Positions 1 through 10,194 of a stretch of 64,000 nucleotides of DNA are shown here, piece by piece (within the stretch, counting starts at the first letter, position 1; each line of letters opens with the position of its first letter). The translations under genes were made by a program, and so were the position numbers. The DNA is from Pseudomonas sp. B33.4 (GTDB lineage: Bacteria > Pseudomonadota > Gammaproteobacteria > Pseudomonadales > Pseudomonadaceae), in contig NZ_CP140706.1 in NCBI RefSeq assembly GCF_034555375.1, positions 3,153,001 through 3,217,000 on the forward strand, written 5' to 3'. Below the pieces are notes generated by a model. That model had not been told where the DNA came from. It saw only the letters and a program-made list of their open reading frames with translations, and did not search any database.

Positions 1-2250
1 TTACCGCTCGGATTGATGCCCGGCGTGGCGTTGTTCGCTCCACCGGCCTCGACAGCGGTGTTGCTGTCGTTCTGTGCGACCGGTGTGTCGTTGCGTCCTT
101 GAATGCTGATATTCAACGTGGCGCGATCAGTGGCGCCGGCCGCATCGATCACTTCGTAACTGAAGGCATCGAGCAGGCTGTTGCCAGCGCGCAAGGCTTG
201 AACCGCCGCCATGCTGTTGTCCAGACGATAGCTATAACTGCCGTCGGCGTTTAGGGTCAGCCAGCCATAGGTGCCGCGCAACTCGGTGCCAAGGGCGCCG
301 GCCGTGCCGGTTGCGGCTTCGCTGCCGGTGCGCACCGAGGACACTGCGCGGGTTTCGCCGTAGTTGTAGTTGGGCAGGTCGCCGGGGACTTCGCCGCCGT
401 CGACATCGCTGTCGTTATCCAGCACGTTGCCGGTGGGATCCTGACCGGGCTGGCTGTTGTTCAAGCCGCCGGCCTCGATGGCCACGCCGGCATCATCATT
501 GGCAATCGGGTTGTCGTTCTGCCCGCGAATCAACACGATGATTTCCGCCGTGTCGGTTTGCGGGGTCGCACCGACGCCATCGCTGACGGTGTAGGTGAAA
601 CGTTCCGAGAGCAGATCGGCGCTACGGCGCAGGGCCTGCACGTCAGGGTTGCTGTTGTCGACTTCATAGACGTAGCTGCCGTCGGGGAAAATCGTCAGCG
701 TGCCGTACAGTCCGGCAATCACCGTGCCGCCGAGATTGACCGCGATAGGCGTGCCCGGATCGCCGCTCGCGCCGGACTTGATCAGCGTGACCGTCAGTGG
801 GTCGCCATCGGGATCGGTGTCGTTGACCGTGACGTCGCCCGAAGGGTTGTTGCCCGGCGTCAGGTTGTTGATCCCGCCGGCTTCGGTGGCGACGGCAATG
901 ACGTTTTGCGCAACCGGTGGATCGTTGACGCCATGCACGGTGATGACCAGTTGCGCGGTGTCAGTCAGGCCAGTGGTGTCGGTGACGCGGTAGGTGAAGA
1001 ACTCGGTCAGGGTATGACCCGGCGCCAGCGCCTGTACCAGCGCATTGGTGCTGTCGACGTCATAGAAAAACGAGCCATCGGCGCCGATGCGCAAGGTGCC
1101 GTAAAGACCGGCTACCACGGTGCCGTTGGCGGAAGTGGTGCCGGTGGCCACGCCACTGAGCACGTCGACGGCCGGGTTGTAGGTGGCCTCGCTTTTGTTG
1201 ATCACGCCATTGACCAGCAACTGGCTGCTCGGCTGGTCATTGGCATCGACGTCCTGATCGACGCCATTGCCACCCGGTTGGGTGATCGGCCCGGGACGGC
1301 TGGGAAACTGAATCACGTTGCCGCTCGGATTGCTTTCCGAGGCGGTGCCGTTGGTGGACGCGGCTTGTGCCGAGGCGGCGTCATCGCTGGCCACCGGGTT
1401 GTCGTTGGCACCTTGGATGACGATGCGCAGTTGCGCGACATCATCCAGTCCGCCGGTATCGGTCAGCCGATAGCTGAAGAACTCCACCAGCTGTTGCCCG
1501 GCACTCAGGCGCTGAACCGTGGCGTTAGTGTTGTTGACCACGTAGCTGTAAGTGCCGTCGGGATTGATGGTCAAGGTGCCGTAGAGCCCGGCAATCGCCG
1601 TAGCGCCGCTGACGGCGGTGAAGTTGCCGGCGCCGGCCTCGGCTACCGGGCGAATACCGGTTACGGTGCGGGTTTCCCCATTGGCGACGCTGTCGACGTC
1701 CAGATCATTGCTCAACACGTTGCCCGTGGCGTCACTGCCCGGTGTGCCGTTGTTGACGCCGCCGGCCTCGATGGCCACACCGTCGTCATCGACGCCTTGC
1801 GGCGTGTCGTTGGCGCCCTGAATGGTCACGCTCAATGTGGCCGTCGAGGTTTCACCGGCAAGGTCCGCGAGGACGTAATTGAAGTTGTCCTGCAAGGTCT
1901 GGCCCGACACGCGCAGCGCCTGCACGGCGGCGTTGTTGTTATCGACGACGTATTGATAGGAACCGTTGCTGCCAATCACCAACTGACCGTACAGGCCATT
2001 GATCACGGTGACGCCGAGCACTGGCGTTTGAATGCCGGCGCCGGGGCCGACGGAGACCACGTGCAACTGATCGGCGTTGGTGGCGATGTCGACGTCGGTG
2101 TCGTTGCTCAGCACATTGCCGCGCGGGTCGATACCAGCGGAAGCGTTGTTGCTGCCGCCAGCCTCCAGTGCCGTGGCACTGTCGTTGACGCCGACCGGGT
2201 TGTCATTCACGGCAGCGAGAATGATTTGCAGGGTGTCGGTGTCGGTCAGC
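1..2250 (-). repeat. VCBS repeat array within the giant adhesin
   Basis: Six VCBS-type repeats (the last cut by the window edge) begin near 2215, 1815, 1405, 925, 505 and 90, so the period is about 400-480 bases. In translation each opens with an A-x-NDNP or GANDTP-like motif and an EAGG-x-NN-x-x-PG segment. Each continues through a GNVLSNDxDVD-like calcium-site motif to GLYGTLTIxPDGSY and a final FxYRVTD-like strand. The repeats differ clearly in sequence, so this is an old array and not a recent exact duplication. Confidence 0.8.
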
Positions 2251-5200
2251 GCATCGGCGGCCGTGCCGGGAATGCCATCGCCGTCGGCATCGCCGTAGTT
2301 GCCTCGGTCATTGCTGAGCACGGTCAGGGTGTCGGTGCCATTGAAGTTGGCATTGCCCAGATATTGCAGGCTGGCCAGCGCGGTGTTGATATCGGCGAGG
2401 TTGCCGGTCAGGGTCAGGCTCGCGGTATTGGCCCCGCTGACGGTGACGCCGGGCACGGTTGTGCCGAGGAACAGCGTGCCGTGAGTGACCGTAAGAATGA
2501 CGCTGATCGCCCGGTTGTTGACGTTCGGATCGCGGTCGGCATCGACATCGGCGACGCTGATTCCGCCGATATTCAGCACCACGTCTTCCAGGCCGTTTTG
2601 TGCGCCGGGGAGGGTGTTGACCGGGGCGTCATTCTGTTCGACGTAACCGGCGTTGGCGCTTTGCGTGTCGGCATCGCCCAGGGTAATGGTGATCTGGCCG
2701 AGGGTGCCGGCGTCGCTGTCGACGCGCACGCGCAAATCGCCCACCGGTTGCGGATAGCTGACCAATCCCGCCGGCACATCGATACGGAACACGCCCAGTG
2801 GCAAGACGCCGAAGCGGTACTGGCCGTTGGCATCGGTCGTTGTGCTGAATTGCAGGTTGTCGGCCGTGGTATCGAGGCGTCCGTCGGCACCGGCCCAGGT
2901 CAGGGTCACGGTTTGCCCGGCCAGACCGGCGCCATCCGGCGTAGCGCTGGCAGTCGGGGTGGCGGTGTCGTTCCACAAGGTGCCGGTGATCACGCCGAGC
3001 CCGGCGGTGTCGCGCAAGATGTACTGGTTCGGGCCGACGGCGCTGCCATCGCGCTCGCCGGTTGTGCTGCCATCGACGCCGACGCTGTTGCCGCCCCAAT
3101 TGGTGAAGTCTTCCGGCAGGCTGCTCCAGGTCAGTGTCGCGTTGCTGCTGGCGACAATGCTCGAGTTCGGCAGGTCGACCGAGTAGCGCACCTGAATCTG
3201 CGCGCCGACATCCAGTTGATCGAAATTGACGCTCAAACCGCCGCTGGTGCTGAAGCTGATGCCCGCCGGCAGATTGCCCGGGCCGTAACTCACGCCGTTG
3301 ATGCTGACACTGAGCAACGTGTAATTACTGCCGCCGGCAAAGCCGTCGCTGACGCGCGCATCGAACGCCGGCAAACCGCCGTTCTGGGTGAAGCTCAGTT
3401 GCACCGTGGCGTTGCCGGTGCTGCCGCTCGGGTTCGGGTTGAAGGTGACGATCTGCTTGTCGAGGCCACTGAAGCTCGGCTCGACCACGCGTTCAAACAC
3501 GGTATCGCTGACCGCACGCCCGGCACCGTTGACGATTTCCTGCGCGGTCACCGCCAGTTGTGCGCCGGCAATATTGGCGGCGATGTTGGTCACGCGAACG
3601 TTGAACTCGATCGAGATGCCTTCCAGATCGTCGTCATCGCCATTGCCGTTGACCACGTTACCGAGGTTGAACGTCACCACTTGGCTGCCATCGGGGTTGG
3701 TGATGACGGTCAGCCGGCTCGGGTCGAAGATGCCTTGCGGCGCCAGACCCGAAAGGTCCGAGGTGATCGGCAGGGCTTCAGGGCTGTTTTCGTTGCCGTT
3801 GATATTCAGCGTGCCGCCAACGATCAGGTTGGCATCACTGCTCAGCCCGCCATTGGAAATGAAGGCGATGCGCAGGGCATTGACCAGCGCATCCGGGGAA
3901 ATGAACTGCAAGCCGTTGGCCAGGGTGATCTGCACCTGATAGTTGGGGTTGTTACCCTCGGGCACCAGCACCACCACGCGGTAGCGAATCACTTCGCCGA
4001 CGGTGACTTGTTCGACGGCGGCGGTGGTCGGGTTGGGCGCCGCCGTGTCCGGTAGGCCACCGACACGGGAGATTTCGATGGCCTGAGCCACAGGAATCAG
4101 CAACGTCGACAGGTTGCGGTAATCATTGAGCGTGCCGCCATTGAGCACGCCGTCGATACCGGTGCGTTCGCCGGCATTGCCACCGTCGAGGCTGGTCCAT
4201 TGCACGCTGGCGACGTTGGCGATGTTAGATAACGCTGCAGCGCTGGCGTTGACGATACCGCTGAGCTGCAAAACGATGCTGCCGCCCTTGGCAATGTCGA
4301 TATTGGCGCCACTGGCGGTGCGCAACTGGCCGCCGACGATTTCAAACGCCACGCCACCGTTATTGGTCGCACCGTTCTGATACAGCACACCCACCAGCGT
4401 GACGTTGCTGAGCTGGGTCGGCAGGGTGTCGAGGAAACTGATGTCGAATGCACTGAAATCGGTGCTGCCATTGCCGTTAGTGAGGGTGATATTGAAAGTC
4501 ACGGTGTCGCCCTGGTCATAACCGCCAAGGCCGGAGGTGGAGGTGATCACCTGATTGATTTGCAGGGTCGGCTCGCGCACGCTCACCGTCGGCTGGCCAC
4601 CGCTCAGGGCCACGTTGCGATCCAGCGCCACCGCGCCGTTCGGCGTGTCGCCATCGGGGTCGCTGTAAACCAACTGCGCATTGTTTTGCAGTGAGACGTT
4701 GGCCTGGTTGGCTATCACGTTGTTGGCCACCAGTTGCAGACGAATCACGAAGGTGTTGTTGCCGGTCTGGTTGTCCGCCGACACGCTGGAGACGCTGAAG
4801 GTCCAACGCCCATCGACACCGTCGCCGCCCAACGCGCCGCCGATCCCGGCAAAACCGCTGACCAGCACGCTGCCGGCAAAATCGGCGCCGAGCGCGCCAC
4901 TGCCAACGCGGGTGGTAATGATCTGATAGCCGAGGCCACCGTTGAAACTGGTGTCCAGGCGCATGCCCGGTGGAATCAGGTCTTCGATGCGCAGGTTTTG
5001 CGTGGTGCCTTCGGGCAGTGTGATGACGATGTCGTAGCGCATGCTTTCGCCGACCACCAGATCGCTGCCATTGGTGTGGCTGGCGCTGGAGTCGCCATTG
5101 TCCAGTGTGCCGTCGGCAAAGACTTTGCTGATGACCGGCGCGGCAATCTGCTGGCTGGCCAGATCGGTGAGGTCGGTCGGGGTGAAATCGGTACCGCCAT

Positions 5201-8200
5201 TGACGCTGGCGTAATTGCTCAGGGTCGCGGTGGACTGCAGGCTGCGGCTGGCCTCGATGGTCGCACTGACCACGACGTCATAGCTGATCACCACGACGTT
5301 GGCGCCGCTGTTATCGGCGGCCGTGCCGCTGCGTCCGGCCAACAGACTGGCCTGACCGCCCGCATCAAGGAAGTTGATCTGGTTGCCGCTGACGCTGTAG
5401 TCGGTGCCCAACACCAGCAAGGTGCCGTCGCCGCGATAAATCTGCAGATTGGCCGCCGCCAGACTTCCGCCGACAAAACTCAAGCCGGAGGGCAGGGTGA
5501 TGCTGGTGCTGACGTCAAACGCGCCGCCACCACCGCTGTTTTCAATGGCCGTGACCAGGCGCAAACGGTCGGCGCCGTCGATATTGCTGATGTTGCCGTC
5601 GACCGCCGAAAGATCGGTGACACTGCCATTGAACGGCACACCGGTGCTGCCCGGTGGGTTCCAGCTACCGCTGGTGCCGGTGACCGTGCCGTTCGAGCCG
5701 GAGACCACGCCATGTTTGATGTTGAGTACCGGTTCGGCGACGGAAACGATCGCCACCACGTCAGAAGAAATCAGCGTTCGGTCGGTGAGGGTGGTCTGCT
5801 GGCTCGATTGTGCGAGGACGTCCAGCGAGCGCTGGTCGGCAAACGGCTGATCGCCGACCCGGACCGTGAAGCGAATGACGATACGGCTGCCGGTGGTGGT
5901 GTTGGTGGCAAAACTGCCGAAATCGAACACCACCGAGTTGCCATCGGCGCTGGTGACGCTGACCACGCCGCCGGCATTGGTATTGCCCGCACCCAGCGCC
6001 CACTGGCCGACATCATTACCCGAGCCCCAGGTAATCCCGCTGACGTTGAACAACGGCAACGGCAGGTAGGCAGTGAGTTTGAATTGCTCGTAATCACCGG
6101 TGACCAGGTCGTAGCTCAGCTCGAAGGTCACTTCATCGCCGGGGCGCAGTTCACCGTTGCCCGGCGGTGCGCCGTTATTGACCTCGACCAGATTGATATC
6201 GACATTGCTGGTCGGGATGACGCTGGTGGTGGTCGAACCGTCGGTTTCGCTCTCGCCCGTCAGGTTGAAGCGATCGACCAACAGCGTGCCGTCCACCGTG
6301 GCGGTGTTGCCCAGTTCGTCACCTTCGTTGATGTCCGGGTGCGGGTTGCCTGAAGGCGGTTTGTAGGTCTGGCCGACAATGGCCGAATAGCTCAGTACCG
6401 CAACCACGGCGCCCTGCAAGGTATCGTCGAACGCCAGGTCACCGTTGAGCCAGCCGCGAACGTTGTTAAACGCATCGCGCAACGACTGCGCGATGTCGAA
6501 CACCATCGACGTCGTGCCATCGGCGTTGTTCACCACGCTGGTGACCAGCGTGATGGTCTGCGCGACGCCGTTGATGGTCACCGTCAGGGTCGGCGTGCCG
6601 CTGAGGGTCTGACCGTCGCTGAGCTGATCGCGAATGACCAGTTGGCCTTCGTTGAAAAAATCCTTGCCGAAGGCAAAGTAGTCGGAAATCGCCAGATTGA
6701 GGGTGTACTGCAGGGTGTCACCGGGGCTGATGCCGGTGTGGCCGATGTCGTTCTGCATCGTCGCGGTTTTCAGCAGCGTGATCGACTTGGCGATGAATTG
6801 CGTGCCCTGGCCGGTGCCACTGAAATCGATGGTGGTGTTCGGCGCGGTGAGGTCGCGCGGATCCAGCGGCACCCATTGCCCCGAAGCGGTCGGCGGGCCA
6901 AGGGTCACGGTGACCGCATCGCCGGTCACCGGGTTAATCACCGGTTGGCCGTTGGCATCGACTTCCGGCACATAGAAGGCCACCACGGTATCGGTCTTGC
7001 CGGTGAGGCTGTCGTAGGCGACGGTGAACGAATTGATGTAAACGTCATTGGCCGCAATCAGCACGGCGATTTGCGCAGGATTGGTCACCACGGTGCCGTC
7101 GTGCAGGGTGATCGAGGTCAGCCGCCCGCCGGCGCCGGGGGTGATTGAATTGACTTGAATATTGTCTGGCAGCGGTTGGGTAACGACGACGTTAGTCAGC
7201 GTTTGCCCCGGTGCCGGCGTCGCCGACAGCGTCAGCGTGCGCACGTAGTTGGGGCCGGTGGCGGTTTCGCCTTCCGGAGTATTGATGGTTTCGCTGACGG
7301 TAATCACCGTCGGGTGCACGACGAATGCTGCGGTGCCAGCCTGAATCAGGCTCGGATCATTGGTCGGGTTGTCCAGTGCATCGTTGCCGAATTCGAAACC
7401 GCCACTGGCGCGAATGGTCAGGTCGGGTGTGCCGTTGGAAAACGCCGTGTCGGCGAGATTGCTCAGGCTGGCGGTGATCTGCACGCCAATCACCGGTTGC
7501 TGGTTGGTGACGCTGGCGAAGGGCAACTCGATGACCACCAGTTTGTCGCCGGCGCGCATGCCATAAGTGGCGGCGTTGATGATCAGAAAGTTGCCGTTGG
7601 CGTCTTTGGCCAGCGGGTGAGTGGCGTTGCCGTTGGCGTCGAACGTGACGACATGGCTGATCAGGTTCTGCCCCAGATACGTGGCCGAGATGAAATTGAC
7701 GCCGTCGTCGCCATCCTTGCCGGTCGCCGGCATTGCCAGGTTGATGAACGGCGCATAACCCACTTGGGTCGAGGTATTGCTGAAATTCACGGTAAAGGTG
7801 AAGCGGTCGCCGAGCAACACATCGCTGCCGCCGGTGGCCACCGTCGCGGTCGGTGCGGCATCGGCGAGCAAGCCGTCGAAATGCGCCATGGCGAGGCCGC
7901 TGATGGCGATGCTTTTATCGATGTCGCCGACGCGGGTTTCCAGCGTCCAGTCGCCGCCAGCCTTGCTGCTGCCGGTGTCATTGCTGGAGGCGCCGACATC
8001 GGCACCGGTCCAGCGTGCCAGTTCGCTGACCAGGGTTTGCCCGGCCGCGCCGGCGCCGACATCGCAGCCGTACAGCTGAATATCGGCGCCTTGGGTCAGA
8101 TTGTTGCGCCATTGTTCGAGGGTCTTGCCCAACGAGTCGATGTTGTCTGAGGTGACCGTGCGGTTGCCCAGAGTGAACTGCCCGGCGGCACCATGGGACA

Positions 8201-8585
8201 TGATCTGAATCGAATCGACCTTGCCCAGTTGCGCCAACGCTGCCGAGATTGCCGCAAGGCCATCTTCGCCGACATTCACCACAATCGCGGTGACATTGCC
8301 CGGCAACTGCGCGACGAGCTGATCGCGGTTTTCGATGCGACTGTCGATGACCAGCAGGCTGCGCGCAGCCGACGGTGCTTGCTCGGTGGCGGCGCGGCCT
8401 TCGGTTGGCGTGGCGTGCGGGACTTGGGCATCCACAGCGGCCGGCGGGGCAGCGGGATCGCTGTGATGTTGATCGGCAGCTGCCGAAGCGGCGGCGCCGT
8501 CGAACAGGATTCTTGGCTCCAGCGCCAATGCCTGACGTTGCGGGCGCAAGTGCGCGCCGGAAAATCCACCCCGTGAACCTTGCAT
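1..8585 (-). CDS. Giant repeat adhesin, LEPR-XLL / DUF4347 / DUF11-like / VCBS (3' end outside window)
   Basis: The minus frame is open from an ATG at 8585 to the left edge, at least 2,861 codons, so the C-terminus is missing. A GAGGG about 8 bases upstream fits a ribosome binding site. The N-terminus carries the LEPR-XLL motif ALEPRILFDG (residues 21-30), typical of giant cell-surface proteins. A DUF4347 domain follows (about 75-195, with MSHGAAGQF and QLYGCDVG). Next come many DUF11/isopeptide-type immunoglobulin-like repeats (about 200-1850), an SdrD B-like segment (about 1860-1980, GVITGTLWNDTATPT), then VCBS/cadherin-like repeats up to the edge. Such proteins are normally type I secreted adhesins for surface attachment and biofilm; that role is inferred. 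Long plus-strand ORFs here are antisense shadows of the repetitive high-GC code. No secretion genes adjoin it inside the window. Confidence 0.9.
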   Translation of the reverse strand, partial: MQGSRGGFSGAHLRPQRQALALEPRILFDGAAASAAADQHHSDPAAPPAAVDAQVPHATPTEGRAATEQAPSAARSLLVIDSRIENRDQLVAQLPGNVTAIVVNVGEDGLAAISAALAQLGKVDSIQIMSHGAAGQFTLGNRTVTSDNIDSLGKTLEQWRNNLTQGADIQLYGCDVGAGAAGQTLVSELARWTGADVGASSNDTGSSKAGGDWTLETRVGDIDKSIAISGLAMAHFDGLLADAAPTATVATGGSDVLLGDRFTFTVNFSNTSTQVGYAPFINLAMPATGKDGDDGVNFISATYLGQNLISHVVTFDANGNATHPLAKDANGNFLIINAATYGMRAGDKLVVIELPFASVTNQQPVIGVQITASLSNLADTAFSNGTPDLTIRASGGFEFGNDALDNPTNDPSLIQAGTAAFVVHPTVITVSETINTPEGETATGPNYVRTLTLSATPAPGQTLTNVVVTQPLPDNIQVNSITPGAGGRLTSITLHDGTVVTNPAQIAVLIAANDVYINSFTVAYDSLTGKTDTVVAFYVPEVDANGQPVINPVTGDAVTVTLGPPTASGQWVPLDPRDLTAPNTTIDFSGTGQGTQFIAKSITLLKTATMQNDIGHTGISPGDTLQYTLNLAISDYFAFGKDFFNEGQLVIRDQLSDGQTLSGTPTLTVTINGVAQTITLVTSVVNNADGTTSMVFDIAQSLRDAFNNVRGWLNGDLAFDDTLQGAVVAVLSYSAIVGQTYKPPSGNPHPDINEGDELGNTATVDGTLLVDRFNLTGESETDGSTTTSVIPTSNVDINLVEVNNGAPPGNGELRPGDEVTFELSYDLVTGDYEQFKLTAYLPLPLFNVSGITWGSGNDVGQWALGAGNTNAGGVVSVTSADGNSVVFDFGSFATNTTTGSRIVIRFTVRVGDQPFADQRSLDVLAQSSQQTTLTDRTLISSDVVAIVSVAEPVLNIKHGVVSGSNGTVTGTSGSWNPPGSTGVPFNGSVTDLSAVDGNISNIDGADRLRLVTAIENSGGGGAFDVSTSITLPSGLSFVGGSLAAANLQIYRGDGTLLVLGTDYSVSGNQINFLDAGGQASLLAGRSGTAADNSGANVVVISYDVVVSATIEASRSLQSTATLSNYASVNGGTDFTPTDLTDLASQQIAAPVISKVFADGTLDNGDSSASHTNGSDLVVGESMRYDIVITLPEGTTQNLRIEDLIPPGMRLDTSFNGGLGYQIITTRVGSGALGADFAGSVLVSGFAGIGGALGGDGVDGRWTFSVSSVSADNQTGNNTFVIRLQLVANNVIANQANVSLQNNAQLVYSDPDGDTPNGAVALDRNVALSGGQPTVSVREPTLQINQVITSTSGLGGYDQGDTVTFNITLTNGNGSTDFSAFDISFLDTLPTQLSNVTLVGVLYQNGATNNGGVAFEIVGGQLRTASGANIDIAKGGSIVLQLSGIVNASAAALSNIANVASVQWTSLDGGNAGERTGIDGVLNGGTLNDYRNLSTLLIPVAQAIEISRVGGLPDTAAPNPTTAAVEQVTVGEVIRYRVVVLVPEGNNPNYQVQITLANGLQFISPDALVNALRIAFISNGGLSSDANLIVGGTLNINGNENSPEALPITSDLSGLAPQGIFDPSRLTVITNPDGSQVVTFNLGNVVNGNGDDDDLEGISIEFNVRVTNIAANIAGAQLAVTAQEIVNGAGRAVSDTVFERVVEPSFSGLDKQIVTFNPNPSGSTGNATVQLSFTQNGGLPAFDARVSDGFAGGSNYTLLSVSINGVSYGPGNLPAGISFSTSGGLSVNFDQLDVGAQIQVRYSVDLPNSSIVASSNATLTWSSLPEDFTNWGGNSVGVDGSTTGERDGSAVGPNQYILRDTAGLGVITGTLWNDTATPTASATPDGAGLAGQTVTLTWAGADGRLDTTADNLQFSTTTDANGQYRFGVLPLGVFRIDVPAGLVSYPQPVGDLRVRVDSDAGTLGQITITLGDADTQSANAGYVEQNDAPVNTLPGAQNGLEDVVLNIGGISVADVDADRDPNVNNRAISVILTVTHGTLFLGTTVPGVTVSGANTASLTLTGNLADINTALASLQYLGNANFNGTDTLTVLSNDRGNYGDADGDGIPGTAADALTDTDTLQIILAAVNDNPVGVNDSATALEAGGSNNASAGIDPRGNVLSNDTDVDIATNADQLHVVSVGPGAGIQTPVLGVTVINGLYGQLVIGSNGSYQYVVDNNNAAVQALRVSGQTLQDNFNYVLADLAGETSTATLSVTIQGANDTPQGVDDDGVAIEAGGVNNGTPGSDATGNVLSNDLDVDSVANGETRTVTGIRPVAEAGAGNFTAVSGATAIAGLYGTLTINPDGTYSYVVNNTNATVQRLSAGQQLVEFFSYRLTDTGGLDDVAQLRIVIQGANDNPVASDDAASAQAASTNGTASESNPSGNVIQFPSRPGPITQPGGNGVDQDVDANDQPSSQLLVNGVINKSEATYNPAVDVLSGVATGTTSANGTVVAGLYGTLRIGADGSFFYDVDSTNALVQALAPGHTLTEFFTYRVTDTTGLTDTAQLVITVHGVNDPPVAQNVIAVATEAGGINNLTPGNNPSGDVTVNDTDPDGDPLTVTLIKSGASGDPGTPIAVNLGGTVIAGLYGTLTIFPDGSYVYEVDNSNPDVQALRRSADLLSERFTYTVSDGVGATPQTDTAEIIVLIRGQNDNPIANDDAGVAIEAGGLNNSQPGQDPTGNVLDNDSDVDGGEVPGDLPNYNYGETRAVSSVRTGSEAATGTAGALGTELRGTYGWLTLNADGSYSYRLDNSMAAVQALRAGNSLLDAFSYEVIDAAGATDRATLNISIQGRNDTPVAQNDSNTAVEAGGANNATPGINPSG

Positions 8586-8837
8586 GACCGGCCCTCATAC
8601 TGCCTGCTGAATCCTTCCATTGAGCGCCGACGCCAAGCGACGGACAAATTCAGCGTAGGCCGTTTCTTACACTTTTCCAGCGAACTTCAGGGACTTGCAA
8701 CGAGCCGCGATAACAGCCTATGGCCATCAATGCGCGGTGTGGCTGTGCGCATTGGCGCACAGCAATAGTGGGGTCTAGGCTGGTCAGTCAGTCGCCCTTG
8801 GGGCGTAACGCCCAACGCAGGGACAGGAGCGCAACCG

Positions 8838-9626
8838 ATGAAAGCCCCAGCCAGTATTGTCTGCCTGATGTTCACGTTGGTGCTCGCGCCGGGAGCCCGC
8901 GCTGAAGACCCGCCGGCTGCGCCCGCTGCCGAGGCCACGGACGATGCGCCGTTGATCAACCCGCAAGTGGTCGACAAGCTGATCGACATGGGCAACTACC
9001 TGCGCAGCCTTCCGAAATTTCAGGTCGATGCCCAAGTCTCGCGCGACACGGTTCTGGAGTCCGGGCAGAAGATCAAGACCGAGTCCGCCAACACCCTGAA
9101 AGTGGTAGGCCATGATCGTTTGTATGCGAAAAGCGAAGGCGATGTGCGCACCCGCGAGTTCTTCTATAACGGCAAAAAGCTCACCCAGTATTCGCCGTAC
9201 CTGAAGTACTACACCACCGTCGATGCCCCGGCCACCGTCGCGGAAACCCTGCACAAGGTCGAGAACTTCTACGGTGTGCAGGTACCGATGGAGGATCTGT
9301 TTCTGTTCGGCAGTGACCAAGCGCAGATCGACGCCTTGAAAGCCGCACTGTACGTCGGCCCGTCGGTCATCAAGGGCCAGCTCTGCGACCATTTGGCATT
9401 TCGCCAGGAGGGTATCGACTGGCAATTGTGGCTGACCCGCTCCGACAAACCCTTGCCGTGCAAACTGGTGATCACCACCACCGACGATAAGAGCTTCCCC
9501 GAGTACAGTGCGGTATATCAGTGGAACCTCAAGCCGACCATCCCGGACACGCAATTCACCTTCAAACCGGGCAAGGGCGATGTGGCGATTGCGTTTAAAC
9601 AAGCAAGCGATCAGGGAGGGCAGTGA
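8838..9626 (+). CDS. DUF2092 family exported protein
   Basis: 262 residues with a cleavable signal peptide (MKAPASIVCLMFTLVLAPGARA, cut after AxA). The mature part is soluble and fits the DUF2092 family of predicted periplasmic proteins: KFQVDAQVSRDTVLESGQKI, then TREFFYNGKKLTQYSP, and a late ITTTDDKSFPEYSAVYQW segment. The fold resembles LolA/LolB-like lipid-binding beta sheets, but no biochemical role is established. A GGGACAGGAG sequence sits just upstream of the ATG. The gene ends one base before the ATG of the next gene, so the two are probably one operon. The 252 bases between it and the adhesin start (8586-8837) hold no further gene that I can see. Confidence 0.85.
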   Translation: MKAPASIVCLMFTLVLAPGARAEDPPAAPAAEATDDAPLINPQVVDKLIDMGNYLRSLPKFQVDAQVSRDTVLESGQKIKTESANTLKVVGHDRLYAKSEGDVRTREFFYNGKKLTQYSPYLKYYTTVDAPATVAETLHKVENFYGVQVPMEDLFLFGSDQAQIDALKAALYVGPSVIKGQLCDHLAFRQEGIDWQLWLTRSDKPLPCKLVITTTDDKSFPEYSAVYQWNLKPTIPDTQFTFKPGKGDVAIAFKQASDQGGQ

Positions 9627-9627
9627 C

Positions 9628-10194
9628 ATGAACAAGTCGATGACGTGGACTCTGTTGTTGTCGCTGGCCGCCACCACGCTGCTGACCGCCGGTTATGTCG
9701 CAGAAGCCGATGCCCGGGGACAACGCGCTCAGGGACATGCCCGCGCCAACGTCAACCGCGCGCCAGCACCGAATGCGCAACGGGCGCAGCGGATCAATGC
9801 GCCGCAGCGCACCAATCACGTGAATGCCGGTAATCGGGTCAATTCGGGCAATCGGGTGAATGCCGGCAACAACGTCGGCAATCGCAAGTACGTCAACAAC
9901 GGCAACCGCAACGTCAACATCGACAACAGTCGCGATGTCGACATTGATGTCGACGGCCATGGCCGTTATGGCTACGACGATCACTATCATCCGGTGGCGA
10001 CCGCTGCGGCAGTGACGGCCACGGTCGCCGTGACAGCGGCGGTGGTAGGCGCGATCTTCACCCCGGCGCAAATGCCCAGCAGTTGCGTGCAGGTGATTCG
10101 CTACAACGTCGCCTACATGCAATGCGGCTCGACCTGGTATCAGCCGCAGTATCAGGGCAGTGATGTCACGTATGTGGTGGTCAACGCGCCTTGA
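9628..10194 (+). CDS. Exported Asn/Arg-rich hypothetical protein
   Basis: 188 residues starting at MNKSMTWTLL. An in-frame ORF runs further upstream, but the ATG at 9628 has GGGAGGGCAG before it and immediately follows the DUF2092 stop, so it is the better start. There is a signal peptide, then a low-complexity region with NRVNAG / NRVNSG / NNVGN repeats (about residues 60-100) and a DVDIDVDGHGRYGYDDHYH stretch. A hydrophobic Ala/Val-rich segment follows (VTATVAVTAAVVGAIF, probably membrane-associated). The C-terminus has two cysteines (SSCVQVIRY, YMQCGSTWYQP) that could form a disulfide. The pairing with a DUF2092 gene suggests a shared envelope role. Function unknown. Confidence 0.75.
   Translation: MNKSMTWTLLLSLAATTLLTAGYVAEADARGQRAQGHARANVNRAPAPNAQRAQRINAPQRTNHVNAGNRVNSGNRVNAGNNVGNRKYVNNGNRNVNIDNSRDVDIDVDGHGRYGYDDHYHPVATAAAVTATVAVTAAVVGAIFTPAQMPSSCVQVIRYNVAYMQCGSTWYQPQYQGSDVTYVVVNAP

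Noticed and set aside
558..4055. Very long plus-strand open frame (about 1,165 codons) and its neighbours at 4734-8150
   Set aside because: They lie antisense to the giant adhesin, whose minus-strand frame shows clear domains and a proper start. The plus frame yields low-complexity sequence without any domain.
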